DNA of 64,000 nucleotides from CAVSUB01 sp963816725 (GTDB lineage Bacteria > Acidobacteriota > Vicinamibacteria > Vicinamibacterales > 2-12-FULL-66-21), in assembly GCA_963816725.1 (NCBI GenBank), contig CAWFMC010000016.1:80403-144402 (forward strand). Direction: 5' to 3'. Positions within the stretch are counted from its first letter, which is position 1; every line of letters starts with the position of its first letter. This document shows positions 1 to 10,674 of the stretch, in pieces. The notes beneath the pieces are model-generated. The model did not search any database, was not told the DNA's origin, and worked only from the letters and a program-made list of their open reading frames with translations. Made by a program: the position numbers and the translations under genes.

Positions 1-4
1 TGCC

Positions 5-796
5 GTGCCCCCTGTTCTTCACTCCGGGCAGCCCACTGATCGCACTTCCCCTCTCGCTGTCGCTCTCATCCCCGCCCGGTATCACTCGACTCGCTTGCCG
101 GGCAAGGCGCTCGCGGACATCGGCGGCCGGCCGATGATCGAGCACGTCTATCGACGCACGTCCGACGCCCGCTCGATCGCTCGGGTCATCGTGGCGACCG
201 ACGATCGCCGCATCGCCGACGCGGTGCGGGCGTTCGGCGGTGAGGTGCAGATGACGTCGGAGGCGCATCCGAGCGGCACCGACCGGCTGGCGGAGGTCGC
301 GGCCTCGCTGACCTGCGACGTGATCGTCAACGTCCAGGGAGACGAGCCGCTGATCGCGCCGGAGATGATCGACGAAGCGGTCGCGCCGTTCGCCCTCGAT
401 CCCGCGCTCGAGATGAGCACGCTGCGCAAGCGGATCGAGGCCGAGGCCGATCGGCACAATCCGAACATCACGAAGGTCGTCGTCGACGAGGACGGCTTCG
501 CCCTTTACTTTTCCCGCGCCCCGATTCCGTTCACGCGCGACGGCTGCCCGCCGGCGCCGGCGTGGCGGCACATTGGCCTGTACGTCTATCGGCGCGACAC
601 GCTGCTCCGCCTCGCCGCGCTGCCGCCGGTCGCGATCGAACGCGCCGAGGCGCTCGAACAGCTGCGCGCGCTGGCCCACGGGATCGCCATTCAGTGCGTC
701 GAAACCACCCGGGACGCGATCGGCGTCGACACGCCGTCAGATCTCGAGCACGTGCGGGCGCTGGTCGCCGCGCACCCGGTCGTATCCGCAACCTAG
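5..796 (+). CDS. kdsB: 3-deoxy-manno-octulosonate cytidylyltransferase (CMP-Kdo synthetase)
   Basis: Activates Kdo with CTP to give CMP-Kdo, the donor for the LPS inner core, in the cytoplasm. The nucleotidyltransferase signature IPARYHSTRLPGK is at residues 22-34, and NVQGDEPLI, the nucleotide/metal-binding motif, is near residue 110. The protein is 263 aa (family about 245-255). The GTG at position 5 is the only start visible, and homologues usually begin just before the IPAR motif, so the first 15 or so residues may be extra or the true start may lie outside the window. It heads a Kdo operon; pyrG, which makes its co-substrate CTP, follows 16 bp downstream. Confidence 0.93.
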   Translation: MPPVLHSGQPTDRTSPLAVALIPARYHSTRLPGKALADIGGRPMIEHVYRRTSDARSIARVIVATDDRRIADAVRAFGGEVQMTSEAHPSGTDRLAEVAASLTCDVIVNVQGDEPLIAPEMIDEAVAPFALDPALEMSTLRKRIEAEADRHNPNITKVVVDEDGFALYFSRAPIPFTRDGCPPAPAWRHIGLYVYRRDTLLRLAALPPVAIERAEALEQLRALAHGIAIQCVETTRDAIGVDTPSDLEHVRALVAAHPVVSAT

Positions 797-812
797 GAGC
801 ACAAGTAGACGG

Positions 813-2492
<1,680 letters not shown>

Positions 2493-2496
2493 CGGC

Positions 2497-3345
2497 GTGA
2501 CGCCGATCCAGTTCGCAGGGCTGACGGTCGGGGGCGGATCGCCGCTCCTGCTGATCGCCGGCCCCTGCGTGATCGAGAGCGAGACCCACGCCGTCGGCCT
2601 CGCCCTCGCCCTGCGCGACAGCGCCAAACGGGCCGGTGTGCAGTACGTCTTCAAGGCTTCGTTCGACAAGGCCAATCGCACCTCGGCCCGATCGTTCCGC
2701 GGCCCAGGCATCGACGAAGGGCTGCGGATCCTCCGGCGCGTCCGCGAAGCCGCCGGGGTACCGATCCTCACCGACATTCACGAACCGTGGCAGGCGGCGC
2801 GTGCCGCGGAGGTCGCCGACGTCCTCCAGATTCCCGCCTTCCTCGTCCGCCAGACCGATCTCGTGGTCGCGGCGGCGGCGACCGGACGAGTCGTCAACCT
2901 GAAGAAGGGACAGTTCCTCGCACCGGACGACATGCGCCACGCGATCGAGAAGGTCACCGGCGCGGGCAACCGCCAGGTGATCGTGACCGAGCGCGGTACC
3001 AGCTTCGGCTACCACAATCTCGTGGTGGACATGCGGACCTTCCCCATCCTGCGCCGCCTCGGCTTCCCGGTGGTCTACGACGTCACTCACAGCCTGCAGC
3101 TCCCCGGCGCCGGAGACGGTGTCACCGCGGGCCAAGCTGAGTTCATCGAGCCGATGGCATCGGCCGGGGTGGCCGCCGGAGTGGACGGCGTGTTCATGGA
3201 AGTGCACGAGCGCCCGTCAGAGGCAAAGAGCGACGCGCAAAATGCGCTGCGCCTGGATTTGGTGGATGGGCTGCTCCACCGCCTCGTACGCATTCACGCC
3301 ATCGCCCACGAGACCGCGACGGCCGCGGCAGGCACACCGGCATGA
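2497..3345 (+). CDS. kdsA: 3-deoxy-8-phosphooctulonate synthase (Kdo-8-P synthase)
   Basis: Condenses PEP with arabinose 5-phosphate to Kdo-8-phosphate, the first committed step of Kdo synthesis. It is a TIM-barrel enzyme of the DAHP synthase I/KdsA family. Visible motifs are AGPCVIE at the N terminus, KASFDKANRTS near residue 55, GQFLAPDDM near residue 140 and VTHSLQLPG near residue 195. The 282-aa length matches the family. It starts with GTG 4 bp after the pyrG stop and overlaps kdsD by 4 bp. Confidence 0.96.
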   Translation: MTPIQFAGLTVGGGSPLLLIAGPCVIESETHAVGLALALRDSAKRAGVQYVFKASFDKANRTSARSFRGPGIDEGLRILRRVREAAGVPILTDIHEPWQAARAAEVADVLQIPAFLVRQTDLVVAAAATGRVVNLKKGQFLAPDDMRHAIEKVTGAGNRQVIVTERGTSFGYHNLVVDMRTFPILRRLGFPVVYDVTHSLQLPGAGDGVTAGQAEFIEPMASAGVAAGVDGVFMEVHERPSEAKSDAQNALRLDLVDGLLHRLVRIHAIAHETATAAAGTPA

Positions 3346-4325
3346 CCGTCAGCGCCAAGCCTTCATCGCCGGCGCTCGATCTGGCGCGGCGCGTGCTGCG
3401 CATCGAAGCGGACGCGATCGCGAGTCTCATCGACCGGCTCGGTGACGAGTTCCAGGCCGCACTCGATCTGCTGGACGGCTGCCGGGGGCGGGTCATCGTC
3501 ACGGGAATGGGCAAGTCCGGGATCATCTGCCGCAAGATCGCCGCGACGCTCTCGAGCACCGGCACGGCCGCCTGGTTCCTGCATCCCGCCGAGGCCATTC
3601 ATGGCGACCTCGGCGCCATCCGCCAGGAGGATGTGGTGCTGGCGTTGTCGCATAGCGGCGAGACAGAGGAGCTGGTGCGGCTGCTCGAGTCGATTCGCCG
3701 GATCGGCGCGCGGCTGATCGCGATCACCGGCGATCCTGGCTCGACACTCGGCCGGGCAGCGGACGTGGCGCTCGACTGCGGGATTGCCGAGGAAGCGTGC
3801 CCGATGAACCTGGTGCCGACCGCCAGCACGACCGCCGCGCTCGCGCTCGGTGATGCGCTGGCGATGACATTGCTGGTGCGCAAGGGTTTCAGCGAAGCGG
3901 AGTTCGCCTCGTTCCACCCGGGGGGCAAGCTCGGTCGCCGGCTGCTGCGCGTCGAGCACGCGATGCACGGCGGTGAGGCCGCCCCGATCGTGAGCCTGAC
4001 CACGCCGATGCCGGAAGTGATCCATGAGATGTCGAGCAAGCGCCTCGGCATGACCTGCGTCGTGGACGATGAGCGGCGGCTGGCCGGAGTGATCACCGAC
4101 GGAGACCTGCGGCGCTTGATGAGCCGCACGGCAAACGTGCTGGCACTGAGCGCGATGGACGCCATGAGCGCCCGCCCGGTCACCATCCCGCGTGCGCTGC
4201 TCGCGGTCGAAGCCCTCAACCTCATGGAAGCCCGCAAGATCACGTCGATCGTCGTCGTCGACGACCACGGCCTGGTGGAGGGCGTCGTGCACCTCCACGA
4301 TCTGTGGCGGACGCAGATGGTCTGA
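3342..4325 (+). CDS. kdsD: Arabinose-5-phosphate isomerase (KpsF/GutQ family)
   Basis: Interconverts ribulose 5-phosphate and arabinose 5-phosphate, the KdsA substrate. An N-terminal SIS domain (about residues 35-170, with GMGKSGIICRKIA and SHSGETEEL) is followed by two CBS domains (about 205-325, with ITDGDLRRL). The 327-aa length is typical. The ATG overlaps the kdsA stop as ATGA, implying translational coupling. With kdsA, kdsC and kdsB it completes the route from ribulose 5-phosphate to CMP-Kdo in one cluster. Confidence 0.95.
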   Translation: MTVSAKPSSPALDLARRVLRIEADAIASLIDRLGDEFQAALDLLDGCRGRVIVTGMGKSGIICRKIAATLSSTGTAAWFLHPAEAIHGDLGAIRQEDVVLALSHSGETEELVRLLESIRRIGARLIAITGDPGSTLGRAADVALDCGIAEEACPMNLVPTASTTAALALGDALAMTLLVRKGFSEAEFASFHPGGKLGRRLLRVEHAMHGGEAAPIVSLTTPMPEVIHEMSSKRLGMTCVVDDERRLAGVITDGDLRRLMSRTANVLALSAMDAMSARPVTIPRALLAVEALNLMEARKITSIVVVDDHGLVEGVVHLHDLWRTQMV

Positions 4326-4329
4326 TCGC

Positions 4330-4854
4330 ATGGCCGTTCAGGATCACGCGTCAGCGATACGGCTGTTGCTGTTCGACGTCGATGGCGTTCTGACGGACGG
4401 GTCGGTCCACATCCATGCGGACGGCTCTGAGTCGAAGGCCTTTCACATCCGCGACGGGGCCGCTTTGGTGTGGGCGCAGCGCGCCGGTTTGCAGGTCGGG
4501 TTGTTGTCGGCGCGATCGTCGCCGGCGACGGCGCAGCGGGCGGCGCAGCTGGGGATCCGCATCGTGTCGCAAGGAGCGGCCCACAAGGCCGACGCTTACG
4601 ACCGGATCCTCCAGCAGGCCGGGCTCAGCGATGCCGAGGTGGCCTACATGGGCGACGATCTGCTGGATCTGCCGGTGCTGGCGCGGGTCGGATTGTCGGC
4701 CACGCCTGCAGACGGCGCGCCCGAGGTGAAGGCGCGGGTCCATTGGATCAGCCACGCGAATGGCGGCCGTGGCGCGGCGCGCGAGCTGGTGGAGCTGGTC
4801 TTGCGCGCGCAGGGCCGCTGGGACGCCATCGTCCAGCAATACAGCGGCGCGTGA
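4330..4854 (+). CDS. kdsC: Kdo-8-phosphate phosphatase (HAD family)
   Basis: Hydrolyses Kdo-8-P to Kdo. HAD motif I LLFDVDGVLTDG lies at residues 11-22, with its two catalytic Asp residues. The later motif with Lys and the acidic MGDDLLDLPVL are present. It is a C0-type, cap-less HAD of 174 aa, normal for KdsC. ATG 4330, 4 bp after kdsD, is chosen over a longer in-frame reading that would run back into kdsD. The stop overlaps the start of lapB. Confidence 0.94.
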   Translation: MAVQDHASAIRLLLFDVDGVLTDGSVHIHADGSESKAFHIRDGAALVWAQRAGLQVGLLSARSSPATAQRAAQLGIRIVSQGAAHKADAYDRILQQAGLSDAEVAYMGDDLLDLPVLARVGLSATPADGAPEVKARVHWISHANGGRGAARELVELVLRAQGRWDAIVQQYSGA

Positions 4855-6077
4855 TGGGAGGCTCCGGGATGCTGCTCAGCGCCCTGATTGCGCTGCTCGC
4901 CGGGCTGGCCATCGGCAAGGCGTGGGAGCGCTACAAGCTGCAGGACGGCCGCTGGGTCGATCGGCGGCGCGCCCGCGACTCCCCCCACTACATGCTCGGC
5001 CTGAATTTCCTCGTCGCCAATCAGATCGATCCGGCGATCGAGGAACTGGTCAAGGCCGCGCAGGGTGCCGGCGATCCCCTGGAGATTCACCTGATCCTCG
5101 GCAATCTCTATCGTGAGAAGGGGCAGGTCGGCCGGGCGATCCAGGAGCACCAGGCGCTCTTGCGCCGACCCGATCTCAGGCCGCTCGAGCATGCGAACGT
5201 GCTGCTCTGCCTCGGGCTCGACTACAAGCGCGGCGGCTTCGTCGATCGCGCGCTCGAGGCGTTCCGCGAAGTGCTCCGCCTGGATCCCGGCAATCAGTAC
5301 GCGCTCTCGAACCTGGAGAAGCTGTTCGAGGAGCAGCATCAGTGGGCCGACGCGTACGCGACGCGTCAGGAGCTGGCCGCGCGGCCCGAGCAAGCCTCGT
5401 CGGCCAGGCATCACGAAACACTCGGCTACCTGGAGAACGAGATCGGTCGCGAGGCGATGAAACGCTCGGACTACGCCGAAGCGGCGCGCCGGTTCGCGGC
5501 GGCCCTCGCGCTGGACCAGCGCAACGCACCGGCGGCGTTGAATCTCGGCGATGTTCGCTACGTCGAAGCCGACGTCCCGGCGGCCGTAGCCGAGTGGGAA
5601 CGGTTGATCGAACAGTCGCCCGAACGCGCGTATCTGGCGTTTTCGCGTCTCGAAGCGGCGTATCCGAAACTCGGCGCGCCGGGCCGCTTCGCGGAGCTGT
5701 GCCGGCGGCTGATCGCCGCCAACCCGCAGGACTGGCGCGCGCGGCTCGCGCTGGCGCGGCATCTATCCAACGCGGGCGCTCCGTCAGAAGCGCTGGAGCT
5801 GCTGCTCGAGGCCGTGCAGCTGAATCCGCATGCGCTGTCGCTGCATCAAGCCATCTGGCAGACGCTGTCCAACCTCAACCTGCCGCAGCGGCTGGTCGAT
5901 CGCTACGTCGACCTGACCCGCGATGCGATCTTCTACCTCGACCCGCATGTCTGCGTGCGCTGCCGCTATCGCAGTACAGAGCTGCTCTGGCAGTGCCCGC
6001 AGTGCCACGAGTGGAACACCTTCATCGAAGAGCGCATCGCCCCGGCCAAGGACACCGAGGCCACCCTCACGAGCTGA
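4854..6077 (+). CDS. lapB: LapB/YciM-type TPR protein controlling LPS synthesis
   Basis: LapB proteins are inner-membrane-anchored TPR scaffolds that couple LPS assembly to FtsH-dependent turnover of LpxC (known in Enterobacteria). Here an N-terminal membrane segment (about residues 6-22) is followed by a conserved post-membrane region, about nine TPR-like helical pairs, and a C-terminal rubredoxin-like zinc module with two CxxC pairs (CVRC...CPQC near residues 363-380). The length is 407 aa (E. coli 389). ATG 4854 overlaps the kdsC stop; an alternative start is ATG 4869. Its place at the end of the Kdo operon fits an LPS regulatory role. Confidence 0.88.
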   Translation: MGGSGMLLSALIALLAGLAIGKAWERYKLQDGRWVDRRRARDSPHYMLGLNFLVANQIDPAIEELVKAAQGAGDPLEIHLILGNLYREKGQVGRAIQEHQALLRRPDLRPLEHANVLLCLGLDYKRGGFVDRALEAFREVLRLDPGNQYALSNLEKLFEEQHQWADAYATRQELAARPEQASSARHHETLGYLENEIGREAMKRSDYAEAARRFAAALALDQRNAPAALNLGDVRYVEADVPAAVAEWERLIEQSPERAYLAFSRLEAAYPKLGAPGRFAELCRRLIAANPQDWRARLALARHLSNAGAPSEALELLLEAVQLNPHALSLHQAIWQTLSNLNLPQRLVDRYVDLTRDAIFYLDPHVCVRCRYRSTELLWQCPQCHEWNTFIEERIAPAKDTEATLTS

Positions 6078-6087
6078 CCCGCGCCGG

Positions 6088-6684
6088 TCACGCTTCCGCT
6101 GCCAGCACCTCGTACACCTGACGCACCTGCGCCTCGGTCTCGGCGAAGGTGCCGTCGGTCCTGATCACGTAGTCGGCGCGGCGGACCTTCTCCGCGATGG
6201 GCCACTGCGCCGCGAGGCGGGCCCGCGCTTCCGCCGCGGTCAACCGGTCGCGCGTGACCAGCCGCCTGAGCTGCTCGGCGGCGTCACAGGCACAGACCAC
6301 CACGCGCTCGAAATCATGTTGATGCCCGGTCTCGAACAGCAGCGGGATGTCGGCGAGCGCGACGCGCGTGCCCGAAGGCAGATCGGCAAACCAGTCGTCG
6401 ATGCGGCGGTAGACGAGCGGGTGGATGATCGCTTCGAGGTCGGCGCGCGCCGCGCGATCGGCGAACACCAGGCGACCGAGCGCAGGCCGATCGAGCCGGC
6501 CGTCGTCGAGCAGCACCCCGGCGCCGAAGCGCCGGACGACCTGCTCGAGACCAACGGATCCCGGCGCCACAGCATCCCGGGCCAGGATGTCGGCATCGAT
6601 GGTCGCGGCGCCGAGCGCAGCAAACCGCGCCAGGCAGAAGGACTTGCCGGTGGCGATGCCGCCGGTGAGTGCCGCCCTCAGCAT
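6088..6684 (-). CDS. coaE: Dephospho-CoA kinase
   Basis: Last step of CoA synthesis: ATP-dependent phosphorylation of dephospho-CoA. The P-loop GGIATGKS lies at residues 8-15, DADILARD near residue 32, and the lid/LID-like region with DIPLLFE near residue 112. The length is 198 aa, as expected. It converges on lapB with only 10 bp between the stops. It lies at the downstream end of the minus-strand convoy, after folD. Confidence 0.93.
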   Translation of the reverse strand: MLRAALTGGIATGKSFCLARFAALGAATIDADILARDAVAPGSVGLEQVVRRFGAGVLLDDGRLDRPALGRLVFADRAARADLEAIIHPLVYRRIDDWFADLPSGTRVALADIPLLFETGHQHDFERVVVCACDAAEQLRRLVTRDRLTAAEARARLAAQWPIAEKVRRADYVIRTDGTFAETEAQVRQVYEVLAAEA

Positions 6685-6751
6685 GTCCGCAGCCGCGGCG
6701 GCACGACGCCGCGCTGCCGGGAAGCGAGCGACGGCGGGATGATGGTTCCCG

Positions 6752-7687
6752 TCAGGCCGCCTCGTGCCGGGCGCGGGCAGCGGTCAAGGTGTTCTTCAGG
6801 AGCATCGCGATGGTCAGCGGCCCGACACCGCCGGGAACCGGCGTGAGCGCGCCGGCCGTTTCTGCCACCGAGGGGTGAACATCGCCGACAACGAGTGACC
6901 CGCGGCGGGCGAAGTCGGCGAGGCGCGGCGATCCCTCCGGGAACAGCTGCTTTGCTGCCGCCTCATCGGTGATCCGGGAGATGCCGACGTCGATGACCGT
7001 CGCCCCTGGGCGCACGAAGTCCGTGGTGACGAACCCGGGACGGCCGATCGCCGAGACCAGGATGTCGGCCGTGGCGCACAGCGCGGCGAGCGCCGGCGTT
7101 TTCGAGTGCGCGATCGTCACCGTCGCGTCGCGCTGGAGGAGCAGCATGGCCATCGGCTTCCCGACGATCTCGCTGCGGCCGACGATCACGGCGCGCGTCC
7201 CGGCGATGGGGATGCCGCTGCGGTCCAGCATCTCGATGATGCCGGAGGGCGTGCACGGCGCGAGCACCGCTCGACCCTGCACCAACCGCCCGACGTTCAC
7301 CGGGTTGAAGCCGTCGACGTCCTTGCCCGGGTCGATCGCATCGAACACCTGCTGCGCGGCGGCTCTTCCCATGCCGGCAGGCAGCGGCGACTGGACGAGT
7401 ATGCCGTCGTGCCGCTCGCTGGCGTTGAGGCTCTGCACGAGCGCGAGCAGCTCCGTCAGAGAGGCGCTCGCCGGCAGCCGTTGCAGGTCGACCCACAGCC
7501 CCGACTCGGTGCCCGCACGCACCTTGTTGCGCACGTAGATCTCGGAGCCCGGATCGTCGCCGACGAGCACGATGCCCAGCCCGGGCGGACGTCCCGCCGC
7601 CGCGGTAAAGGCATGCACATCCGGCAGCACCGCCTCCCGAATCGCCGCCGCCACTGACTGGCCGTCAAGAACTCTGGCTCCGGTCAC
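6752..7687 (-). CDS. folD: Bifunctional methylene-THF dehydrogenase / methenyl-THF cyclohydrolase
   Basis: Interconverts 5,10-methylene-THF, methenyl-THF and 10-formyl-THF with NADP. The catalytic Tyr/Lys of the YVRNK motif lie near residues 51-55, QSPLP near 102, PCTPSG near 143, and the nucleotide-binding VGRSEIVGKPMA near 168. The 311-aa length is slightly above the usual 285-300. The start is GTG. A 64-bp gap separates it from coaE. Confidence 0.95.
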   Translation of the reverse strand: MTGARVLDGQSVAAAIREAVLPDVHAFTAAAGRPPGLGIVLVGDDPGSEIYVRNKVRAGTESGLWVDLQRLPASASLTELLALVQSLNASERHDGILVQSPLPAGMGRAAAQQVFDAIDPGKDVDGFNPVNVGRLVQGRAVLAPCTPSGIIEMLDRSGIPIAGTRAVIVGRSEIVGKPMAMLLLQRDATVTIAHSKTPALAALCATADILVSAIGRPGFVTTDFVRPGATVIDVGISRITDEAAAKQLFPEGSPRLADFARRGSLVVGDVHPSVAETAGALTPVPGGVGPLTIAMLLKNTLTAARARHEAA

Positions 7688-7720
7688 TTCTGCTCCGTTC
7701 CCTCTCTGCAGCAGGCTTTG

Positions 7721-7822
7721 GACTTTAGGCTTTAGGCTGCAGGCCTGTCTGGCTGTCGGCCTGTTTCACGGCAAGCGAGCTGTGCGTGGCCCACAGCCAG
7801 ACGCGGCCGAAAGCCCAAAGTC
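7721..7822. repeat. Imperfect inverted repeat between folD and the K-channel gene
   Basis: GACTTTAGGCTTT at 7721-7733 is the reverse complement of AAAGCCCAAAGTC at 7810-7822 apart from one mismatch, with about 76 bp between the arms. The gap between the two minus-strand genes (7688-7850) shows no ORF and has a low-complexity AGGCTTTAGGCTG character. It may be a non-mobile intergenic repeat or a weak mRNA structure; no T tract is visible. Confidence 0.4.
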
Positions 7823-7850
7823 TGAAGCCGCGCCGCGGCCCGTTGGGCGC

Positions 7851-8924
7851 TTACCCAGGGCCGCCCACCCCCCCACCGTTCCCCGTCGCCGCTGCCGCCT
7901 CGAGCTCCCGAAGGCTCTGTGTCCGCCCGAGTACGACGAGAAAGTCGCCCGCCCGCATGGTGACGTCGGGAGACGGGTTGAATTCCATCCCGCCGTTCGC
8001 GCGCTGGATGCCGATGACGACAACGCCGAAGCGCTGGCGGAGGTTGCCTTCGAGAATCGTGCGGCCGGCGAGCGAGGCGCCGTCCTCGATCCGCACCTGC
8101 TCCATGTTCAAGTCGAGATTGTCGGAGCTGGTGGCGAGCTGGACGAAATCGACGACCGCCGGACGGAGGGCGGTCAAGGCGAGCTGGGATCCGCCAATCT
8201 GATATGGCGACAGCACGCGGTCCGCTCCGGCCCGCAGCAGCTTCGCCTTCGCATCGTCCGTCTCGGCCCGGCCGATGATGAAGAGCCCCGGCTGCAGGAG
8301 GCGGGCGGTCAGTACCGCGTAGACATTTTCGGCATCGGTCGAGACCGCAGCGATCAGGCCGCGGGCGCGGTCGAGGCGGACGCGCTGCAGGACCTGTTCG
8401 TTACTGGCGTCGGCCTCCACCGCGAGATAGCCCAGGTCGATCGCCTGCTGCATCCGCTCGCCGTCACGCTCGATCACCACGAACGGCACGGATTGACGCG
8501 CGAATTCGCGCGCGATGATGTGGCCCATGCGGCCGAAGCCGCAAATGATGAAGTGCTTGTCGAGCTCGTCGAGCATGCGTTCACGCCGTCGGACAGTCCA
8601 GCGCGCCTGGAGGTTGCCTTCGACCAGGCGAGCCATGAAGAAGGAGAAGGTGTAGAGGACGGTTGCCACGCCGACCGTCAACACGATCATCGTGAAGAGC
8701 TCGCCGCCGCGACCCATCGGGTGGACTTCCTTGTAGCCGGCGGTCGTCACGGAGATGACCGTCATGTACAACGAGTCCCACAGGTCCCACCCCTCGATGA
8801 CGGAATAGCCGAGGGTCCCGCCGGCGACCACCCCGAACAGCAGGATCACCGACAATCGCCAGCCCGCCCACCATGGGGAGGGATGGACGACGGCTGCCCG
8901 ATCCGACCGCGCCGAGCCTCGCAT
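7851..8924 (-). CDS. Two-TM potassium channel with RCK (TrkA-N/TrkA-C) domains
   Basis: Predicted membrane K+ channel gated by a cytoplasmic RCK domain. TM1 (about residues 24-44), a pore helix and selectivity region reading TTAGYKEVHP (about 60-70), and TM2 (about 76-98) are followed by a Rossmann RCK-N domain beginning FIICGFGRMGHII near residue 125, and a TrkA-C domain near 270-345. The 357-aa length fits the Kch/MthK-like class. The filter differs from the canonical TVGYGD, so ion selectivity is uncertain. The stop falls in a proline/glycine-coding low-complexity tail. Confidence 0.85.
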   Translation of the reverse strand: MRGSARSDRAAVVHPSPWWAGWRLSVILLFGVVAGGTLGYSVIEGWDLWDSLYMTVISVTTAGYKEVHPMGRGGELFTMIVLTVGVATVLYTFSFFMARLVEGNLQARWTVRRRERMLDELDKHFIICGFGRMGHIIAREFARQSVPFVVIERDGERMQQAIDLGYLAVEADASNEQVLQRVRLDRARGLIAAVSTDAENVYAVLTARLLQPGLFIIGRAETDDAKAKLLRAGADRVLSPYQIGGSQLALTALRPAVVDFVQLATSSDNLDLNMEQVRIEDGASLAGRTILEGNLRQRFGVVVIGIQRANGGMEFNPSPDVTMRAGDFLVVLGRTQSLRELEAAAATGNGGGVGGPG

Positions 8925-8942
8925 CGCTCGACCTCGGGCGCG

Positions 8943-10637
8943 CTACTTCTTGCCGCGTCCGAGCACGAGCCCGGCGACGGTCACAATCGCACCCAGCGCC
9001 AGGATCTTCAGGCCGAACGCGTCGGCGATCTCGGGGTTGATATGGGTGCCGACGTAGTTCAGGACGACGTCGAGCTCCGCCCACTTGGCCTGCGCCTCGG
9101 TCGTCACGCCCCAGATGGTCAGGAACGCCAGCAGCGTGATCGCAAAGCCGTTGAAGAGAATCAGGTAGCCGGCCACCTTGAGCAGGTTGGCCAGGTTCTC
9201 GACGGCGCTGCGGCGGGCCTGCTCCGCCTTGTCGGCCAGCGGGCTGTGCGTGCGGCCGTAAAACCAGTAGATCACCATGCCGATGTCGAGCCAGCCGAGG
9301 AAGCGGACCCAGGTCATGACCGACAGGCTGACCATCAGGTACAGGCACGACACGACGCCCAGCACCGGAATGACGAAGCCGAACGGCACCCGGAAGGGCC
9401 GGACCGCTTCGGGCCGCTTGATCCGCAGGATGATGACCGCGAGCGACACCACGACGAACGCGAACAGCGTCCCGATGCTGGTCATCTCGCCGAGAATCTG
9501 AATCGGCACGAACGCCGCGACGATCGAGACGATGACGCAGGTGATGATGGTGGTGATATAGGGCGTGCGGAACTTCGGGTGGACCTTGCTCACGCCGGCC
9601 GGCAGCAGCTGGTCCCGGCTCATCGCGAAGAAGATGCGCGGCTGGCTCATGAGCATCACGAGCAGCACGCTGGTGATGCCGGCGACCGCACCGGCCGACA
9701 CGATGCCCGCCGCCCAGTCCTTGTCGATCACCGACAGCGCATAGCCGACCGGCGCGTTGAGGAACTGCGCGTCGTTCTTGAACTGCACGACCGGAACGAT
9801 GCCGCTCAGGATGGCCGCGACGATCAGATAGAGCAGCGTGCAGATGATCAGCGAGGCGATGATCCCGATCGGCAGGTCACGCTTCGGATTCTTGGCTTCT
9901 TCCGCCGTGGTCGACACCGCGTCGAAGCCGATGTAGGCGAAGAAGACGACGGCCGCGCCGGTCATCACCCCGGGGAAGCCGTAGGGCATGAAGGGGGACC
10001 AGTTCGCCGGCTTGACGTAGGTTGCGCCGACCGCGATGAAGAACAGCACGGCGGCCAGCTTGACCGCGACCATGGCGGCATTGAACCGGGCGCTCTCGCG
10101 AACGCCGACGACCAGCAGCACCATGATCGCCAGCGTGATGAGCACCGCCGGCAGGTTGATCAACGCTCCAGGCGCCACGCCCGGCGCTGCGGCCATCCAC
10201 GCCGGGAGCGCGATGCCAAACCCGGCCAGAATCCGCTGGAAGTACCCACTCCATCCGACCGCGACGGTCATCGAGCCGACGGCGTATTCCAGAATCAGGT
10301 CCCACCCGATCATCCACGCGAAGATCTCGCCGAGCGTCGCGTACGCGTAGGTGTAGGCGCTGCCGGAGATCGGAATCATCGCCGCGAACTCGGCGTAGCA
10401 CAGCGCGGCGAAGCCGCACGCCAGACCTGCGATGACGTAGGAGAGAACGATGGCCGGACCGGCCTGGTTGGCTGCCGCAGTTCCCGTGAGGACGAAGATG
10501 CCCGTCCCGATGATCGCCCCGATGCCGAGCAGCGTCAGGTCCATCGCCGTGAGCGTGCGCTTCAGCGCCTTCGTACCGTGCTCGGCGTCCCCGACCAGCT
10601 GCTCGATCGATTTGGTCTTCAGGATATTCGAATCCAT
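8943..10637 (-). CDS. APC-superfamily amino acid permease (cationic amino acid transporter type)
   Basis: Predicted inner-membrane amino acid transporter of the APC superfamily. The N-terminal cytoplasmic stretch is followed by TM1 with GIGAIIGTGIFVLTG, the unwound substrate-binding segment of APC proteins. About 12-14 hydrophobic segments run to the C terminus. The 564-aa length matches CAT-type members rather than 12-TM YcaM types. The substrate cannot be read from the sequence. It lies 18 bp upstream of the channel gene on the same strand, so the two may be co-transcribed. Confidence 0.88.
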   Translation of the reverse strand: MDSNILKTKSIEQLVGDAEHGTKALKRTLTAMDLTLLGIGAIIGTGIFVLTGTAAANQAGPAIVLSYVIAGLACGFAALCYAEFAAMIPISGSAYTYAYATLGEIFAWMIGWDLILEYAVGSMTVAVGWSGYFQRILAGFGIALPAWMAAAPGVAPGALINLPAVLITLAIMVLLVVGVRESARFNAAMVAVKLAAVLFFIAVGATYVKPANWSPFMPYGFPGVMTGAAVVFFAYIGFDAVSTTAEEAKNPKRDLPIGIIASLIICTLLYLIVAAILSGIVPVVQFKNDAQFLNAPVGYALSVIDKDWAAGIVSAGAVAGITSVLLVMLMSQPRIFFAMSRDQLLPAGVSKVHPKFRTPYITTIITCVIVSIVAAFVPIQILGEMTSIGTLFAFVVVSLAVIILRIKRPEAVRPFRVPFGFVIPVLGVVSCLYLMVSLSVMTWVRFLGWLDIGMVIYWFYGRTHSPLADKAEQARRSAVENLANLLKVAGYLILFNGFAITLLAFLTIWGVTTEAQAKWAELDVVLNYVGTHINPEIADAFGLKILALGAIVTVAGLVLGRGKK

Positions 10638-10674
10638 TCACCCTCCGGGAAACAGACCGGCAAAAACGGGCCGA

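Noticed and set aside
7572..7687. Riboswitch upstream of the minus-strand folD or thiE genes
   Set aside because: No THF- or TPP-type conserved box is visible near either start; thiE begins inside accC with no leader.
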